Shown here: one piece after another, positions 22,511 to 36,928 of the stretch
Layout of the letters: the number at the start of each line of letters is the position of its first letter
How positions within the stretch are numbered: position 1 is the first letter of the stretch
Assembly: GCF_014898815.1 (NCBI RefSeq)
Contig: NW_026515544.1
Coordinates: 1,054,001-1,118,000, forward strand
Length of the DNA stretch: 64,000 nt
Reading direction: 5' to 3'
Source of the DNA: Panonychus citri
Lineage: Eukaryota; Arthropoda; Arachnida; Trombidiformes; Tetranychidae
Notes under the pieces: generated by a model
Databases searched by the model: none
What the model was told of the DNA's origin: nothing
The model's input: only the letters and a program-made list of their open reading frames with translations
Made by a program: the position numbers and the translations under genes

Positions 22511-25500
22511 TTATGATTTAGGGAAATAGTGATATTGTTGTTGTAGTGTATTGGAACCTTCATAAACCTCCATTGGGTATAAATCTTCAGCTTGAACTTG
22601 AATCGAGCCTGAAGTTGAGGCACAAGAAGAAGCGGCGTCGTCAATGGTCACATCGCCCTTCGAGTTTCCTCTAGATGAGGTCAAGAACGTTGAATTAGTT
22701 AAAGTTGATGATCTTCCACCGACACCACCATGACAATTATCACCTTCCTTTGATCCTTGATCATTTTCTATGTGTTGATTTAATGATCGTCGTAATAATG
22801 AAGCTCCTGATGATATGATTCCTCCATTGGGATGGTTATTATGATGATCTCCACCACCACCACCGCCATGGGAAAGTGGTGATGATGATTTAATTGAACT
22901 TGTTAGAGTTCCGGTTGGTGGTACTATGGATACTGAAGAGGTTGATGATGATGGTGATGAGGAAGGTGAATTAGTGACTGATGAATTATTGATTAAACTT
23001 TGACCGAAAAGTGAGATTGATAATTTTTGAGCTTTAGGTAAAGTTCCGTAATAACTACCAGCTAAAGATGACGATGAATGAAGTACCCGTGAAGATTGAC
23101 CTCGAGGCGATTTTATACCAACATTCACACTGCCCATTCCTCCTCCACCTCCTCTAGATTTACTCAATTCGTGAAGATAAGATGAGATCTTACGAACATA
23201 AAGAGACAAAAGAAGCACCGTCGCCGAAGCTAAATTAGCGACAACTATGGTTAAATTACCATTGACCAGGGCCAAATTAGGTGAATAAGTGACCACCGCT
23301 GCCCAAAGGGACCAAACGACAGCCACCAAAAGGCAAGAGATGGCAATCCATCGCGCCTCTTTGGAGGGCGATGAAGATAATGACCCTGAGGGCAGTGATA
23401 CGGATGAAGCAAACGATGCTGTTGATGACGGGGTTGAGTTGACCACACCAACGCTTGACCCATGGATTGAAGATGAACTATTCCAGGATAATAGAGCGAA
23501 AAGTATATTGATACAACCAAGAATCAGAATATAAACCAAGGAAACAATTGATTCCGTTTGAATAAGAGACGGTGACGGAGGCCATGAGCACGTTTGGTGT
23601 TTTATGTTTGGTTGTGGGGGAATAAAAATAAGCCAAATTAGCGTTACGATAACTTGAAGGCTCAATAAAAAAACGGAGACCAACAATAATCGCGATGGTG
23701 TTGTTAGTCTTAGCTTTTCAATTCCAGTCTCTCGAAGTGTTTTCAATCGCCAAATGTTCATTGTTTTCACGAGAAGAGCGGAAAGAACCATAGTATATGC
23801 TAAGGCCATTCCAAGCCGTCGAATGAGACAAACAGTAAATGAGATTGGACTTAGATAGACAAAGTTAACACCATACATGGCCACTAAGCCGAAAAGTGTA
23901 AAATAACCTAAGACAGTAGTTCCAATTGAAACGGGAAAAACAAGGAGGAAATAAAAGCCAGAAACGATGATCAGAATCACGCCAAGTGCTGATGCAATGG
24001 CTAAGGTCAAGTGCCAGGGACCAGATAATTGAATGGTTTCCAATTTTGTCTCCCATGAAAATCCTGAACCAGGCGGAATAAAGTGTATATCTGATGGAGT
24101 TGAAGATTGAATGAATTTGGATGCATCGCTTGCTGATGGCGGCTTTTGGTGTCCATATTTCCATGAATAAGTGCATCTTGCTAAACACTCTTGATCACGA
24201 AGGGAAGTTAATCCTGATCCAATTGGATTAGCAATTGATGAAGATGATGAAGATGAAGGAGGTGATTGATCTGAACGTTTCTCAAAAGACCATGAATTGG
24301 TCACCGGAATTGATGAAACTTCAGATGCTGATGGTACCATTGATGGATCGTTGCTACTCAGATCTCGAGATCCACTGTGATGATTATGATGATTTCCATC
24401 AATTATCCTTGATTGTCTCACTTTTAAACACCTTTCACAACCCGCTGGTGGACATGGTGATTGTCGATATGATACTGATCCATCAATCAATTGTGATGAA
24501 TCTTTTGATGAATCATATGAGATCATATGTTGATATGTTATTGAACCTGAAGATGAAGATGATAACCCTGAATATCCAAATGAACCGAAAGGTGAACTTC
24601 GTCCACCATTGAATGTCAACTTTGTTAGCGCAAGTTTTATGCCCTCGTCCGTTGTTGACCCACTAATTGACCCTTTTAACCGATCATCACCCATTCGACC
24701 TCGACTTGTACCAAATCCTTCATCTAATTTTAATTCCATAAAATCGGCTTCAAACTCTTTCCGTGTTAATTTAACCAAATCAGGGCATAAACCAGGCTGA
24801 CCTGAACACCGATTAAGCCAAGCTTCACGAAGAGACTGACCAATTATGTACATTAATTGGATGACCGGTAAGACTTGAGTGGTTCGCCAAAGTATATCGA
24901 GATTGTTTCGTCCGAGATCATTTTTTATCAATTGATCGTTTAATGTTGCTCGATATTCATCAAGCCATGGAGATGAAGACATTGATGATGAGGATAAAGA
25001 TGAGAATGGTGCTAAAGATGAACTATTCAGAGCCGATGACCATGCAGACTCAAAGGAATCAATTATCCCAGGATAAGGTGTCAAGGTGAAAAATGAAACC
25101 GATGAATTGACAAAAGGTGCCAATAGTTTTGGATCGGGTGGAGTTGAAAATAACCATTGGTGTCTATTGATGGCGCTTATCCGTTCCGACATAACCTCGA
25201 TGAGTCGGGTTACCGATAAATCTGATCCAAGGATTAATATTGGAACATTATCTGAGACCATTGAAAGCACCGAACGTAAAACTGCAATGTAGGCCACGGA
25301 ATCGGAGGATTTAGTTGAATCATTATAAGGTTCACCGTCGATTAGTTTGGGAAGCGTTTGGACCAAAGTTAAACAGAATCGATCCTTTAACGATAATTGT
25401 CCCAACAATTTAATCACTTGGAGTGAATATTCATCGGATGAATGGATAATCGCGATTTGGGTCCACTTTAAATCGGTTACAATTGATGAAAGTGTCTTAG

Positions 25501-27470
25501 CGATCACTTCGGGTGGAACTAGAGATTCACTGGTTAGATGATTGATCGGTAAATGATAATGACGAGCCAAGGCCATTAATCGAGGCTCTTTGGTTACTCC
25601 GAACATGTCGATTAAAGTTAACGAGCCCAAATCGATCGGGGAATTATCTTCACAATCATCTGATCCTCTTTCAAGAACTGAATAGATTTTGGTTAAGTAA
25701 TTAATTCCCAATTCTTTATGATTACATGTATCATATACTCTCATTCCTGTAATTAAAAGAGAGCAACAATCAATTAATTATTCAAGTTCACGATTAAATC
25801 AATTTCCAATAAGTTGGTAATCATCATCAATACTCATCAATATTTTTTATCAATTACTTGACTCAAGTTAATAGTTCATTCAATCAACAACAATCAGCGA
25901 ATTGTGTTTAATTTAACTTGATTTTTTCATTCTATTCTTAAACAATTAACCTTTTCTTTATGTTCGTTAGTATCAAATTACTATTACAACGATTTAAATT
26001 GTTGAACGATTCGTTTTGCAATCAAACCTGACGATCGCTACTTCAGTTGATACAATTGACATTTTCTTTTGGGAAAAAAATTTAACGGTAATTAGTTAAT
26101 TGTTGTTTAATCTATTCACTAAAATTGGAATCTGATTGTTTGGCATTCCATTGGAAATGATTAACATTATTTGTACATACAATCAACTAATTGTCCAAAT
26201 TTTTGTGACCGGATTAAGATTTGGCGGATTAAAACTTAATCTTCAATGATTTATGATCAAATCTATTATCATTTTTTGATTAATTGTGATCAATATTAAT
26301 CATGTTTCAATGGATCAATCAAAAGGTGTCAAGGTTTTAACAATCTAAATTGATAATCAATACCAACAATCAATGATAATCATATAGTTTAAATTGTTAA
26401 TTTTTTGATACTTGGTCATTTTAATTATTTACAATCAAATGTATAAGTTAATAACAATTACGTCAACATGGGTTTGGTTCAATATCTTTGAATTAATAGT
26501 GATGATTGATTTAATCACTGATTTAGTTTAACTGATTATTACAATCACAAATTTATTTTCATTCATTGGATATAAAAATTGATACAAGTGTACACTCAAT
26601 GTCTAACAATTTACAATTAACTAATTAACGGTAACTAATTGATGTAAAACTAATATAATCAACTAAATTGACTAGACTCAATTAAGAAGCAGATAAAATT
26701 AAATATTCAACTAAATTGAATTACATTTCATGTTAATAAGAGACAATTAAATTTACGATAATTAAAAAACAAAACCTTAATCACTTTTTGATTAAGTTTG
26801 TACAAGAGATTAACATTAATCTATCATCATTGACAATTTAAATTGTTGGATAACAATTAAAAATGTTACTTCAACTTCTGATATATACAAAATGAGGAGG
26901 AAGTTTTTGTTTAATTGTAAACAATTAATTGTAACATTTAAGCGGAAATCATTTGTAAATCAAATTACAGTTTAAAATTGAATGAGAAACAGAAACAGAT
27001 TCAAATTGAATCAAATTAATTGACCAACAATCAGAATGATAAAAGTTAATTGTTATGCTAACGATAGATTTGAAATTGATGCTCTAATATGGATCATTAT
27101 AATTACCTAATTTAACTCCAGGAATTAGTGATTGGTTGATTTTCTTGCCGTTAATTGTACCTCTTTCTTGATTAATTGTACTAATTATCCAACGAAGGGC
27201 CTGAAAAATGATCAACCCTTTTCGTGAGATTGGCCCACAACCATAAATACCTCGTTGACTCGACGAGTGGACTGATAGAAGGGCATTCAGATAGATGTCG
27301 GCATCGTTTTCGATGACGGCGATCGGTTCTGGCCTCGAATAGGGTTTACACTCTTCGAGAGGATAAGACGAGGATAATGAGTCACTCTCAATGTAATTTC
27401 CGTTAATCCGATGGATCAATGTTAATCCAATCAATAAGCTTATCGTAATTAACCAACTTATTATCCTCAT
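22511..27470 (-). CDS. Class C (metabotropic-glutamate-receptor-like) GPCR, two exons
   Basis: Cell-surface receptor. Exons 27470-27107 and 25746-22511 join in phase (G/GTAATT ... TACAG/GA) to 1199 aa. The longer upstream frame starts with TTG; the ATG at 27470 opens a good signal peptide (MRIISWLITISLLIGLTLIH). A Venus-flytrap ligand domain follows, with GCGPISRKG, PGVKLG and YDTC as in mGluRs. Seven membrane segments lie at about residues 692-980, with the TM3 CLIRR motif and ALLVKT typical of class C. Only about six Cys fall between ligand domain and TM1 (CPPAGCERC, CLARC), so the nine-Cys region of true mGluRs is missing or much reduced. The TM5-TM6 loop and 220-residue tail are Ser-rich and unusually long. 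Ligand unknown; an insect mXR/mangetout-like or orphan receptor is possible. Confidence 0.82.
25747..27106 (-). other. GPCR intron 1
   Basis: 1360 bp AT-rich intron with dense ACAATTAA/TTAATTGT words and no internal ORF of note. Boundaries are G/GTAATT and TTACAG/GA. Confidence 0.7.
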
Positions 27471-27810
27471 GGTAATACAATTAAGATGTAACAATGATAA
27501 AGATTATAAATTAATTAATCAAATGAATGATGATGAGTGTTAAAGATGATCAATTAAAACAATTAACTTAAATTCACTTATTTATAATTCATTATAAATC
27601 GATGATGATGATTATTATTAACAATTAGTTGTTGTTATTAGTTTATCCAAATTGGTTAAGTATTGAACATGTTTAATTGTTGTATTAATAAGTTTGATTA
27701 ACTTTTCCAGAAACACACAATAATAATAACAAGATTTATTCAATATTGATTTGCCAGATTATCCTATTGATGAACAACATGATGATTGTGATTTACACTA
27801 ATTGTTAGCT

Positions 27811-27832
27811 GATTGTGATTGTGATTGTGATT
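27811..27832. repeat. (GATTGT)3.7 hexamer array
   Basis: Three full GATTGT units plus GATT. The unit is the core of the word dispersed through the noncoding DNA of this window. Confidence 0.85.
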
Positions 27833-27965
27833 AAGTTGATTGTAAGATTTACCTGGTTGGTTCAACGAGATCAGTGAAACTAAATGATGAAGTAGTGTTC
27901 AGGTAAACATTATCATCTTCAGTATTTGGATGATGAGAGTGAGTTGTTTGGTTACTTTTCGAGTG

Positions 27966-27989
27966 AGATGATGATGATGATGATGATGA
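27966..27989. repeat. (GAT)8 microsatellite
   Basis: GATGATGAT run in the putative GPCR 5' region. Confidence 0.85.
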
Positions 27990-30900
27990 AAATGATGATA
28001 AAGAAAGATGAAAAGTAAGAGAGACTGAGAGAGACTAGTGGTCAGTTATCTTCCTCCCCCCTAATCTTTTCAAATGGGAACAGTTTCATTGAAAAGTATA
28101 TGAGGTCAAGCAAGAAAATGAGATGAAAAGACAAACCTTTTCATCGTGAAATAAAATGATGACCATATTGTTTTTAGATTTATCTTCCTCATCCTCATCT
28201 TCATCTTCATCCTCATCCTAATCTTTATTATCATCACCATTAATCAACCCATTGTCTATCCTGCTATTTTTAATTGTTACAATCAACGTGCTGACCATTC
28301 AGATTATCAAATATCTGTTGGGTTCATCGTTTAAACCTTTGGGTTAACTTTTGTTTTAATTGTTCAACTGATTGTGAATACGAATTGAAAACCTTGATTT
28401 AATTTGATTACCTTTGTTGTAATTTTAATTGTGCTCATCACCAGAGTTGATTGTGATAATTAATATTATCATTCTGATTGTTAATTGTTGTTACTTTTAC
28501 TATTATTTTACATATTATTGTTTTTATGTTTAAATCAAGAAAATGGTTTATCTCAATTACATTTTTGGGTTTTACATTTTGTTTTGTTTCTGTTAATTAC
28601 TAACTGTTAATTATTACAATTAAATTAAAATTTCTTACTACTGATTAAGTTAGTAAAAGCGTGACAATTTAACCTTTAAAAGTTAATTTAATTTAATTCT
28701 AATCAGTGGTTTTGATGAAATTGAAATTAACTGTTGGTTGAAATTATCAAGCCAACTAAGTTGTTGAAATAGTTAATCAGTTAACTAATCACAATGATCA
28801 CAATTTAGTGATGATTTAAATTAATCACGTATTTTTTCAACAATTTAACACTTTCCTTGATTGAATCAGTTAACTGATTTAAAGAAAAAGTTGAACAATT
28901 AATCAAATCATGATTTTAATTGTTGAATCGTTGGAATCGTTTGAATCTCATTCATTGACACTCAGCTGATTAACAATTAACTAATTTTACAATTAAATTG
29001 ATCAAATTGCTGTCAATTTTTTTTCGGCGAAAAATTCAAAATTAAACCAGAAATTTAATCAACAATTTAGATGATAATTTAATACGTTGTTGATTATTAA
29101 ATTAGAGTTAATTACAATTTAACAGACACAAAAGATAATTAAATCAACAATCAAAAAGATGGTCAAGTAAAAGGTAACAATTTGTTGATCAAATTGTGAA
29201 CCAAATAAAGTTTCATTTTTTTCTTAATTACAATTAACTTTAATTTCTCACGAAATGTTGTCTCGTTAATTGTAATTTAATTGTAATCAAATTAATGGCA
29301 AATATTAATCAACAACAATTTAAAAGATTCAAAAGTAACAGTAAAAGTTTTTTGTTACTATTTTTGTATAACTTTTTTTCATGTTCATCGTTAATTGTTG
29401 CAATTGTTTGACTAATTAAAAAAGTTAAAAATCTTTGTAATTAACTTTAATTATTGTTGACACCAGTAAATGATGATTAAGATGCATGTAGCCGGTCAGT
29501 TAATTGTTGTAATGATTAAAATTAGGATTCTGATTAAACTTTTTCCTACCAATCAAAGTGAAAGTTATTCAAAAACTTCAAGAAAATTGTAACAATTAAC
29601 AAATTGTTTAGCTAATTTATTATTTATTTAACGATTTTATTTAGATTGATTCTTGTATATGCTTCAATTTATCATCTTTAATTGTTGGGTGAACAGTTAA
29701 TCATAACAATTAAACTAATAATTCAAAGGTTTGGTTTGTAAATGAATCTTTTTTTGCTTGATTGTGTCTAATAATTATTCATAATTAAATTTAATTGTGC
29801 TAATTATAAACAACTTTTTCCTTAACTATGTTTTAGCTTGAACATAATGATAATTATTCAATAGCAAGTACAACAAAAACACAACAATTATAAATGTTAA
29901 TTGTGATTAGGAAACTAAATTAACAGTTATCATTATGAAAATAATAAACTTTTACTTTTTTGAGGTGTAGGTTGATTTTGATCAACAACAATTAACTTTT
30001 ATTTTTAATAGTTTGATGAGTCTTAATTGTTGATCTGGATTTTCAGTCTATGGTAATAAACACAATCAATGAACAATTAACTTTAATTGTTATACATCAA
30101 TAAGTGTTAAGGTGTTGCTGTTGATACTCAAGTAAACTATTAATAAATGATTTCTTGTAGATTTAAATTATTGCCTTTGTTAGTTAATTGTGATTAAAAG
30201 ACAACACCTTTAATTGTGTTTAAAATCACAATTAGAGTTTAATCAAATATAAAAAATACACAATTAAGTTAACGCCTTAGGTATCATTATGGTTATCATG
30301 TTTCCGATTTGATTACAATTAAGCTAATTCTTAATTGTGATTAAACAGTAAATGCAATTACTTTCCAATCAGATAATGTTTAAATTGTCAAGTTTATCAG
30401 CTTAATTGTTGACTATTTTTAGCTATTATATTGATTCAATTAGTTTAAAATTAAATTTCTTCATCAATGAGAAATAATTTTCATCGTAATTATTTTAATT
30501 GTTGAAACAATCAACACATTCCGTAAGTATTAATAACTTTAATCAAAATGAAAACAATTAAAACAAAAAAAAAGTTTTCATTTTAATCAAAAATAACAAT
30601 TAACCAAACAATCAAATGATCAACAACACAATTTGCAAAAAAATCAATTAAATCAAGATGATTAGCTGATTAAAAATCATCAACTAATATAAACAATTAG
30701 CAGATTGATAATATTAATTGTTAATAAAGTGCAATAATTAACTTTTAGATCATTTAATTGTAACAATTAACCATAAAAGTTCATGAACTATTCCTATTGT
30801 TAAACTAAAACTGAACTTACATAATTTTAATCACAATTAAACAGTTATCATCATCTCATCATGTTAATATCTTCAAAACTGAATTAAACATTATGAACAA

Positions 30901-31703
30901 TCAACAGTTTTATTAAATGGGAATCAAATTAATGAACCAGTAAAACTAAATTAACTTGGAGATGGTAAATGATGTTAACCTTGAATGATGAAAAATCATG
31001 AACCATCATCAATGAACTTAACATGATCATCACCATCATCTGAACATAAAGATCATCTTGATGATGAAATCTCTCTCTCATTTCATCATCATCCTCATCC
31101 TCATCCTCATCATCAACATAAGAATCAACGTCAATCAATTGTCTGAACTTTTGGATTGAAAAATTGTTCATTCTCATTTAACTGTAAATTTGATTCAATT
31201 TGTGATGCATTGGTAATTTAGTGTCTTCGAGTTGTTTTTTTTTATTACATACTAATAGTATTACTGATTGATTATATATCTTCAATCAAGTTTAACAATT
31301 TATTTTTGGCTTTGATCACCATCACAGTTAACACATTGAGTGTTATTACGGTAATCACAACAATTGGAATTAAATCAAGTAAATTGTTTGGGTTAACAAA
31401 AAGGTAGAAACCAGAAAACTCACTGAGAGAAAACGTCAACATCAAATTGACACCAATTAGGAAGTGAAGTGTGTATATTATATTGTGATTTGATTATATC
31501 ACGATAATCAAACCATGATGATAATGATTCCATTGGCATCATCATCCTAATTATCATCATTATTTGACCTTATTCACCAATCTCATCAATCAATTGAATG
31601 AAAAAAAAAACTTTTCAAACTCAACTGCTTGTGGTCAACAACTTATTGTCCACAAGAAATCAAGGAAATTATATTATCATGAATGGTGATGTTATGATAA
31701 TAC

Positions 31704-31728
31704 AGAGAGAGAGAGAGAGAGAGAGAGA
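31704..31728. repeat. (AG)12 microsatellite
   Basis: Perfect AG run within noncoding DNA. Confidence 0.9.
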
Positions 31729-34700
31729 AACTATTGTTAAGTGTCAGAGTGTCACTTTGACAATCGAGAAGGTCATCAGGTCCGCACGGAAAATCAATTA
31801 TAACACTTTAAATGAACTTGATGATAGCAATTTGATTCCATAAATTGACTGAGAATACGAAATCAACTTGAAATTGAACAAAAGAAAATTCGTAAACTCG
31901 ATTAATGATGAAATCTGATGATAATTCTGGGGGAGTTTATCATGTAGATATATGCTAATGATGATGATGATGATGAGGATGATAAAAGAATAAGATGAGA
32001 AGGATAATGATGATGATAACAAATAAGAACCTGAACTTCAAAGGATCGGTGTTGATGTTTACTCATCTTTGCGTTTTCGTCAACGTCGCTTTGGAAACGT
32101 TAATGATTCTGGTTCGGGTTGTGATTAAAATTCTGATATTGTAATGACGATGATGATTAGGATTATGATTTGGGACAATTTTCTGTTACTTAAATTGTTC
32201 TCATTGTCATCATAATGATTTAACAATTTAAATATATTCAAAGTCCAGGTCACTCTCACTTAACTTTGAATGTTTCTCTTCAATGGTCAAGTAAAGTTCA
32301 TATTTTGCATCTTGAACAACAATTAATGTTTTGGACTTGTTATTGTCTCATTTACTTTAATTGTATTTGATTATCAACAATTAACTTGATATCATTAGTC
32401 TATTAGCATGTTAATTGTCGTTAGGTGAACAACAATTTGTGAAACAATTAAACTTTTGGTGACAATTTTGTCTGTTTGTTTGTCCACAAAGTTTATTACA
32501 TGATTTTAGTTAGTTAATTGTTAATCTGTTGATCATTAAGTTAGTTAATTGTCTTAATATTACAATAGTTGGTTAATCAAGTTCAAGGTTAATTAGGAAA
32601 AGTTTTTCAAAGTTTCGTTAATTTAGTTAACTAATCATTTTGATTGAAAGTTTCCAGTTTTGTTTCTCAACGAAATTAAATCAATCCCGTTTAATTTGGT
32701 TCTTTTCGAGATAATTAATTTAGATTTTGATTGTTAAATGTTAATTGTAATTTTCGTTTTCATAGAAAAATTTGATTTCCTTGATTCCTTATTCTTCATC
32801 ATCTTTAATCATTATGATTGATCATCATCTCCATTGATCCAGTTCGTGTGTGTATATGAGTTAAGCCGCTTTTGAATTAACTTTAATTGTAAAGAGTTAA
32901 AAAGTAAATCAAATCAACAATCAAGGAATAAGAAACATACACTTGATTGTATTTATAAAAAAAGATCTGATTCTTAATTGTGATCATGATGATTAACTAG
33001 AATGATAATTGAGATGATAAATCGAGAGGTTTATTAATCATTAAGATGATCAAGGATTAAACAATTGTTGATGTGATTAACTTAACCACGATTTTTGATT
33101 GTCAATCAAATTATTAATTATAATCTCACTAATCATGATCAACTAATCAATTTGATTACAATCTGATGAGATTTATTATCTTCTATTTTAATCATTTGTG
33201 ATTTAATTTAACTCGACTAATCAATCAGATTATCCGTTAATTGTCCGTTAATTGTCAATTCCAATGAAACAATTAACTAATATTCATAATATAAAGTGAC
33301 TAATTAACAAAAAAGTGATTACAATTTAATTACTTTGATTAAGAATGTGAATTAATTTAATCAAGACACTTAGAAAGAGTTTAATTGTTCAATTAATTGA
33401 AAAGGTCCAATAATTAAAGTTAATTGTTCCAATGAATAGATTTGATAAATTAGCTAATTACAATTTACGATTGTTACTTAATTGTACCTTCAGTTTAAGG
33501 TTGACAGTCTTAATTGTTACATTGATTATCTTGTCAAAACAATCATAATAATCAGTTAATTGTAATCAAATTTGCCTAAAGTAATAATAATCATCATGTT
33601 TCAATTGAAATTATCAAATTAATTTAATTTATGATTAATAAATAAGGAAAAGTTAACCAACAACAATACGATTAAAATTAAATTTAATTGTAGAAAAAAA
33701 AGTGAAACAATTTATTATATAATTAATATGATCTTTTTTTTGACTATTTAATTGTACCAACAATCAAAATTGATTGTTACTTAAGACTGAATAATAGCTC
33801 ATTAAAAGGAGTGGTAACATCGCAACAATTAAGTAAACACAATTAATTGTGATTTAGTTTGAAATTGAAAAAATTTTAATACAAAATCAGCCGATTGAGA
33901 TTCTTAATTGTCCATGATAACTAATTAACTAGACAATTTAGGTTTGGTTGTTGATTCACAATTAAGGTTAAGGTTTTTGTTTCACATTTCGGGCTAAACA
34001 ATTTACTTGATTGTGTTCAAGTGATTTACCTTGATTTACATCAATCAAAAATACTAATCACGAAATTTAACAAAACTGAAAAGTTTAATATTCAGAGAGA
34101 AGATGATTAAGATTTTTAATTGTGATTAAAAATTGATTACAATCAATTGGCAAATCGTAAATGAATCAACTATCATATCCAACAATCAACAAATAACGTG
34201 AGATTATTTCAGTTAATTTAGATTAACCATTGATCACAATCAACTTTCAAACCATAAGCACAATTAACTTGATCATCTTTTTTTTTGCAACAATTTGATT
34301 GTTATTCCAATGATTAAACAACATTAACAATCTTAATAAAGATGAAAGTTAAATCATGATTAAGTTAATTGTAACATTTGCCGACATTGTAACAATCAAT
34401 TTCCGTTAGAAAGTTTTCTTAATCATCTTAATCATGATTATCTTTATCATTATTCATTCCTATTCATTAAATAATACAATTAAAGATGATTATCTTAATC
34501 AACATCATTAACATTATCATCTTCATCACAATTACTAACCTAGTTAATCATTAAACAAATCAAATCGGATGATTTAAATTGTTCAACAATTGGATCTATT
34601 TTATGGTGAAAGTTTTCATTTTAATTGTTACTTTGATTGTTGATCTTTCTGTTGTTGTTGTTTTGGTTGTTTGTTCAAGAAATCAATTGATTCACTTTTC

Positions 34701-35991
34701 ACAATTAACCTTGAAATTGATTGTTACACTTTGATTGACCTGATTGTGATAATATTGTGTTAACAATCAGGATAATCAATTGATTGGTAAATGATCCGAG
34801 ATCGATATTGATTCATTTTTGTTTGATCAAAGTAAATCCTTTCATCTAATTGTTTTCAATCAATTTTTTAAGGTCAAAATAAATGGTTAACAATTAAGAA
34901 ATGATGATAAACATGAAAACAATCATCGATATAAATATAAACAATTAAGCAATATAATAATAAAAAAGGAGGCAAATTAAATGTTCATTAGTGTTGGATG
35001 ACTATTAACCAAGTTAATTTGTCAATTGTAAACAATTAACAGTTAAATGATGTTGATTTTTTGTTTTTGGTGTTTCACATTATCATCAATAAATCAATGA
35101 TGTTAATGTGAAAGTTAATTGTTACTTGTTCAAGAATAACAATCAAGATACACTTAGATTGTTAGTTATGATTTAAAGCTTCCTGATGATTAGTTTTTAC
35201 AAATTGTGTTTCTTTTTGATAATAACAACAATCAGTAAATCAGGTTCATCAGACCCTTGATCAAATTGTTGACTCGCTTCAATTGTTAACTTTGATTTTC
35301 CACCATTAAAATCAAATGTTGATTGTTTATCCTCCAAATAGTTAAGTTTAATTTGGTTTCCCTTGATTCTGATTAATTTTGGTTTCATCCAATTTATGAA
35401 CCAAAGATCTGTGACTGATATAATTGTGGTGATAACATGTAATCAACTTGAGTGATTGACATTAAATTAGTTGATTGTTATTGTTTAGAGTTTGGTCATT
35501 TCCGATCATCCATCCATTGAGAATCTGTTGTGTCAAACAATTAAAATAAATTGTTATTAGAACCAAGAAAAAGTGAAATTTAAAAATTTTTCATCTTCTT
35601 CTATTGCAAATCTTAATGGAATGTTAATTTAATTGTTGACCATTTGATTAATATTAATTAGATTACCAGTTGATTGTTGTTGTCCTATTGGTATTACAAC
35701 TTGTTAAGTAAAGTTGATTGTGTCTCATGCTGATACTTTTTGATTAGATAATTAATTTATCCTCAATGATTAGTATGTTTACCTTTTTTCTGCTGCTAAT
35801 TTAAAAGGTAGAAATGATGATTAACTAAATACGAGTGAAAAATGATCATCAGAATATAACAATTTAAATACAATTTACATCAATCATTTCAGTTGGAAAT
35901 TATTTTCGCCTCAATTTATCATGTCTCTCTCTTGATATGTTGTGATCATCAACTGACAAATAACAATAATATTAACATTGAATTGCAAATT

Positions 35992-36018
35992 GATGATGAT
36001 GATGATGATGATGATGAT
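35992..36018. repeat. (GAT)9 microsatellite
   Basis: Perfect GAT trinucleotide array at the start of a more purine-rich noncoding stretch. Confidence 0.9.
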
Positions 36019-36814
36019 AAAGATGACGATTAGGATTAAGATGTTAGAGAACAAAAAAAATCAGTAAACATTTAAATATTTACCCAAAGGAAAATGCTAA
36101 GAATATATTAATATGATTGTAATTATCTCACCACCATCACCATCGCCGACAACAAAAGGTAAATAAAAGATAAATAGAGAAATAAACAAATACATAAGAA
36201 GATGATGATGATGATGAAGGAAAAAAATGCTTCAAGTTGTAAAAAAAGATGAAGATGATGAGTGAAGATGAGGTTGACTGACCAAAGGAAGAAGATGAAG
36301 ATAAGGAGGATAAATTTTGTAACCAGACTGTAATTTATCAAGACCACCAGGTAAGTTGCGTCAAAGACCCAGCCTTAACGGTCTAAAGATTAAGATGAAG
36401 ATAAAGATGATGATAGAGAGAGAGAAGATGAGGTTCAAGAGGAATCAGGTATTCGATTTAAAATAACCTAGAAAATTGAGTAATAAATGATGAGGATGAT
36501 GGTTGATTATTGAGGAGAGAAAAAGAAACAAAATTGATAGTGAAGAGAAAAAGGGAAAATGATGTAATAATTTTCTTGCTAGAGAATTGAAAGATTATGA
36601 TTATGATGATGGTGATGGTGAGATTAAGATGATAATGATTATTACTGTGATGATGATAATCTTTTGGAGTAAGATGTCAAAAGTTATTCGTTTGATGGTT
36701 TTAGCCTTTTTGTTACCAAATTAAACGCTTGTCTTTGGATCCATTAGTTATTGTTATTATTTGGTATTCACTTTAACCATTGTAACCTCAATGTTGTAAA
36801 TTCACAAGTCAAGG

Positions 36815-36880
36815 TGAATCGTGTTCCACCCTGCCTATTAAACCGGTGGTCTTTTACACCGCCCCGGCTTCTTTATCTTC
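36815..36880. other. GC-rich islet with small hairpin
   Basis: A locally GC-rich segment with CCGGTGG and CGCCCCGG. CGGTG pairs with CACCG across an 8-nt loop. It stands out from about 20 kb of AT-rich flanks; it could be a promoter, an untranslated exon or a conserved noncoding element. Confidence 0.35.
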
Positions 36881-36900
36881 TTCGATTGTACCATCCATAA

Positions 36901-36928
36901 CATCATCATCATCATCATCATCATCATC
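36901..36928. repeat. (CAT)9 microsatellite
   Basis: Perfect CAT run just after the GC-rich islet. Confidence 0.9.

Larger units (their letters stand above)
27471..35990. other. Long noncoding region, densest in the ACAATTAA/TTAATTGT word
   Basis: No convincing gene. Almost every 60-base line carries ACAATTAA, TTAATTGT or the ACAATCAA/TTGATTGT variant on one strand. A minus-strand splice donor (CCAG/GTAAAT) near 27857 could end a 5' untranslated exon of the GPCR gene. The open frame at 31177-30929 (minus) is mostly a D/E repeat. Confidence 0.5.

Noticed and set aside
30929..31177. Minus-strand 82-aa acidic ORF
   Set aside because: Core is a GAT/GAG repeat translation and the ends match noncoding texture.
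35197..35388. Minus-strand 63-aa ORF as a coding exon
   Set aside because: Composition follows the local repeat word, no good splice sites on both sides and no recognisable domain.
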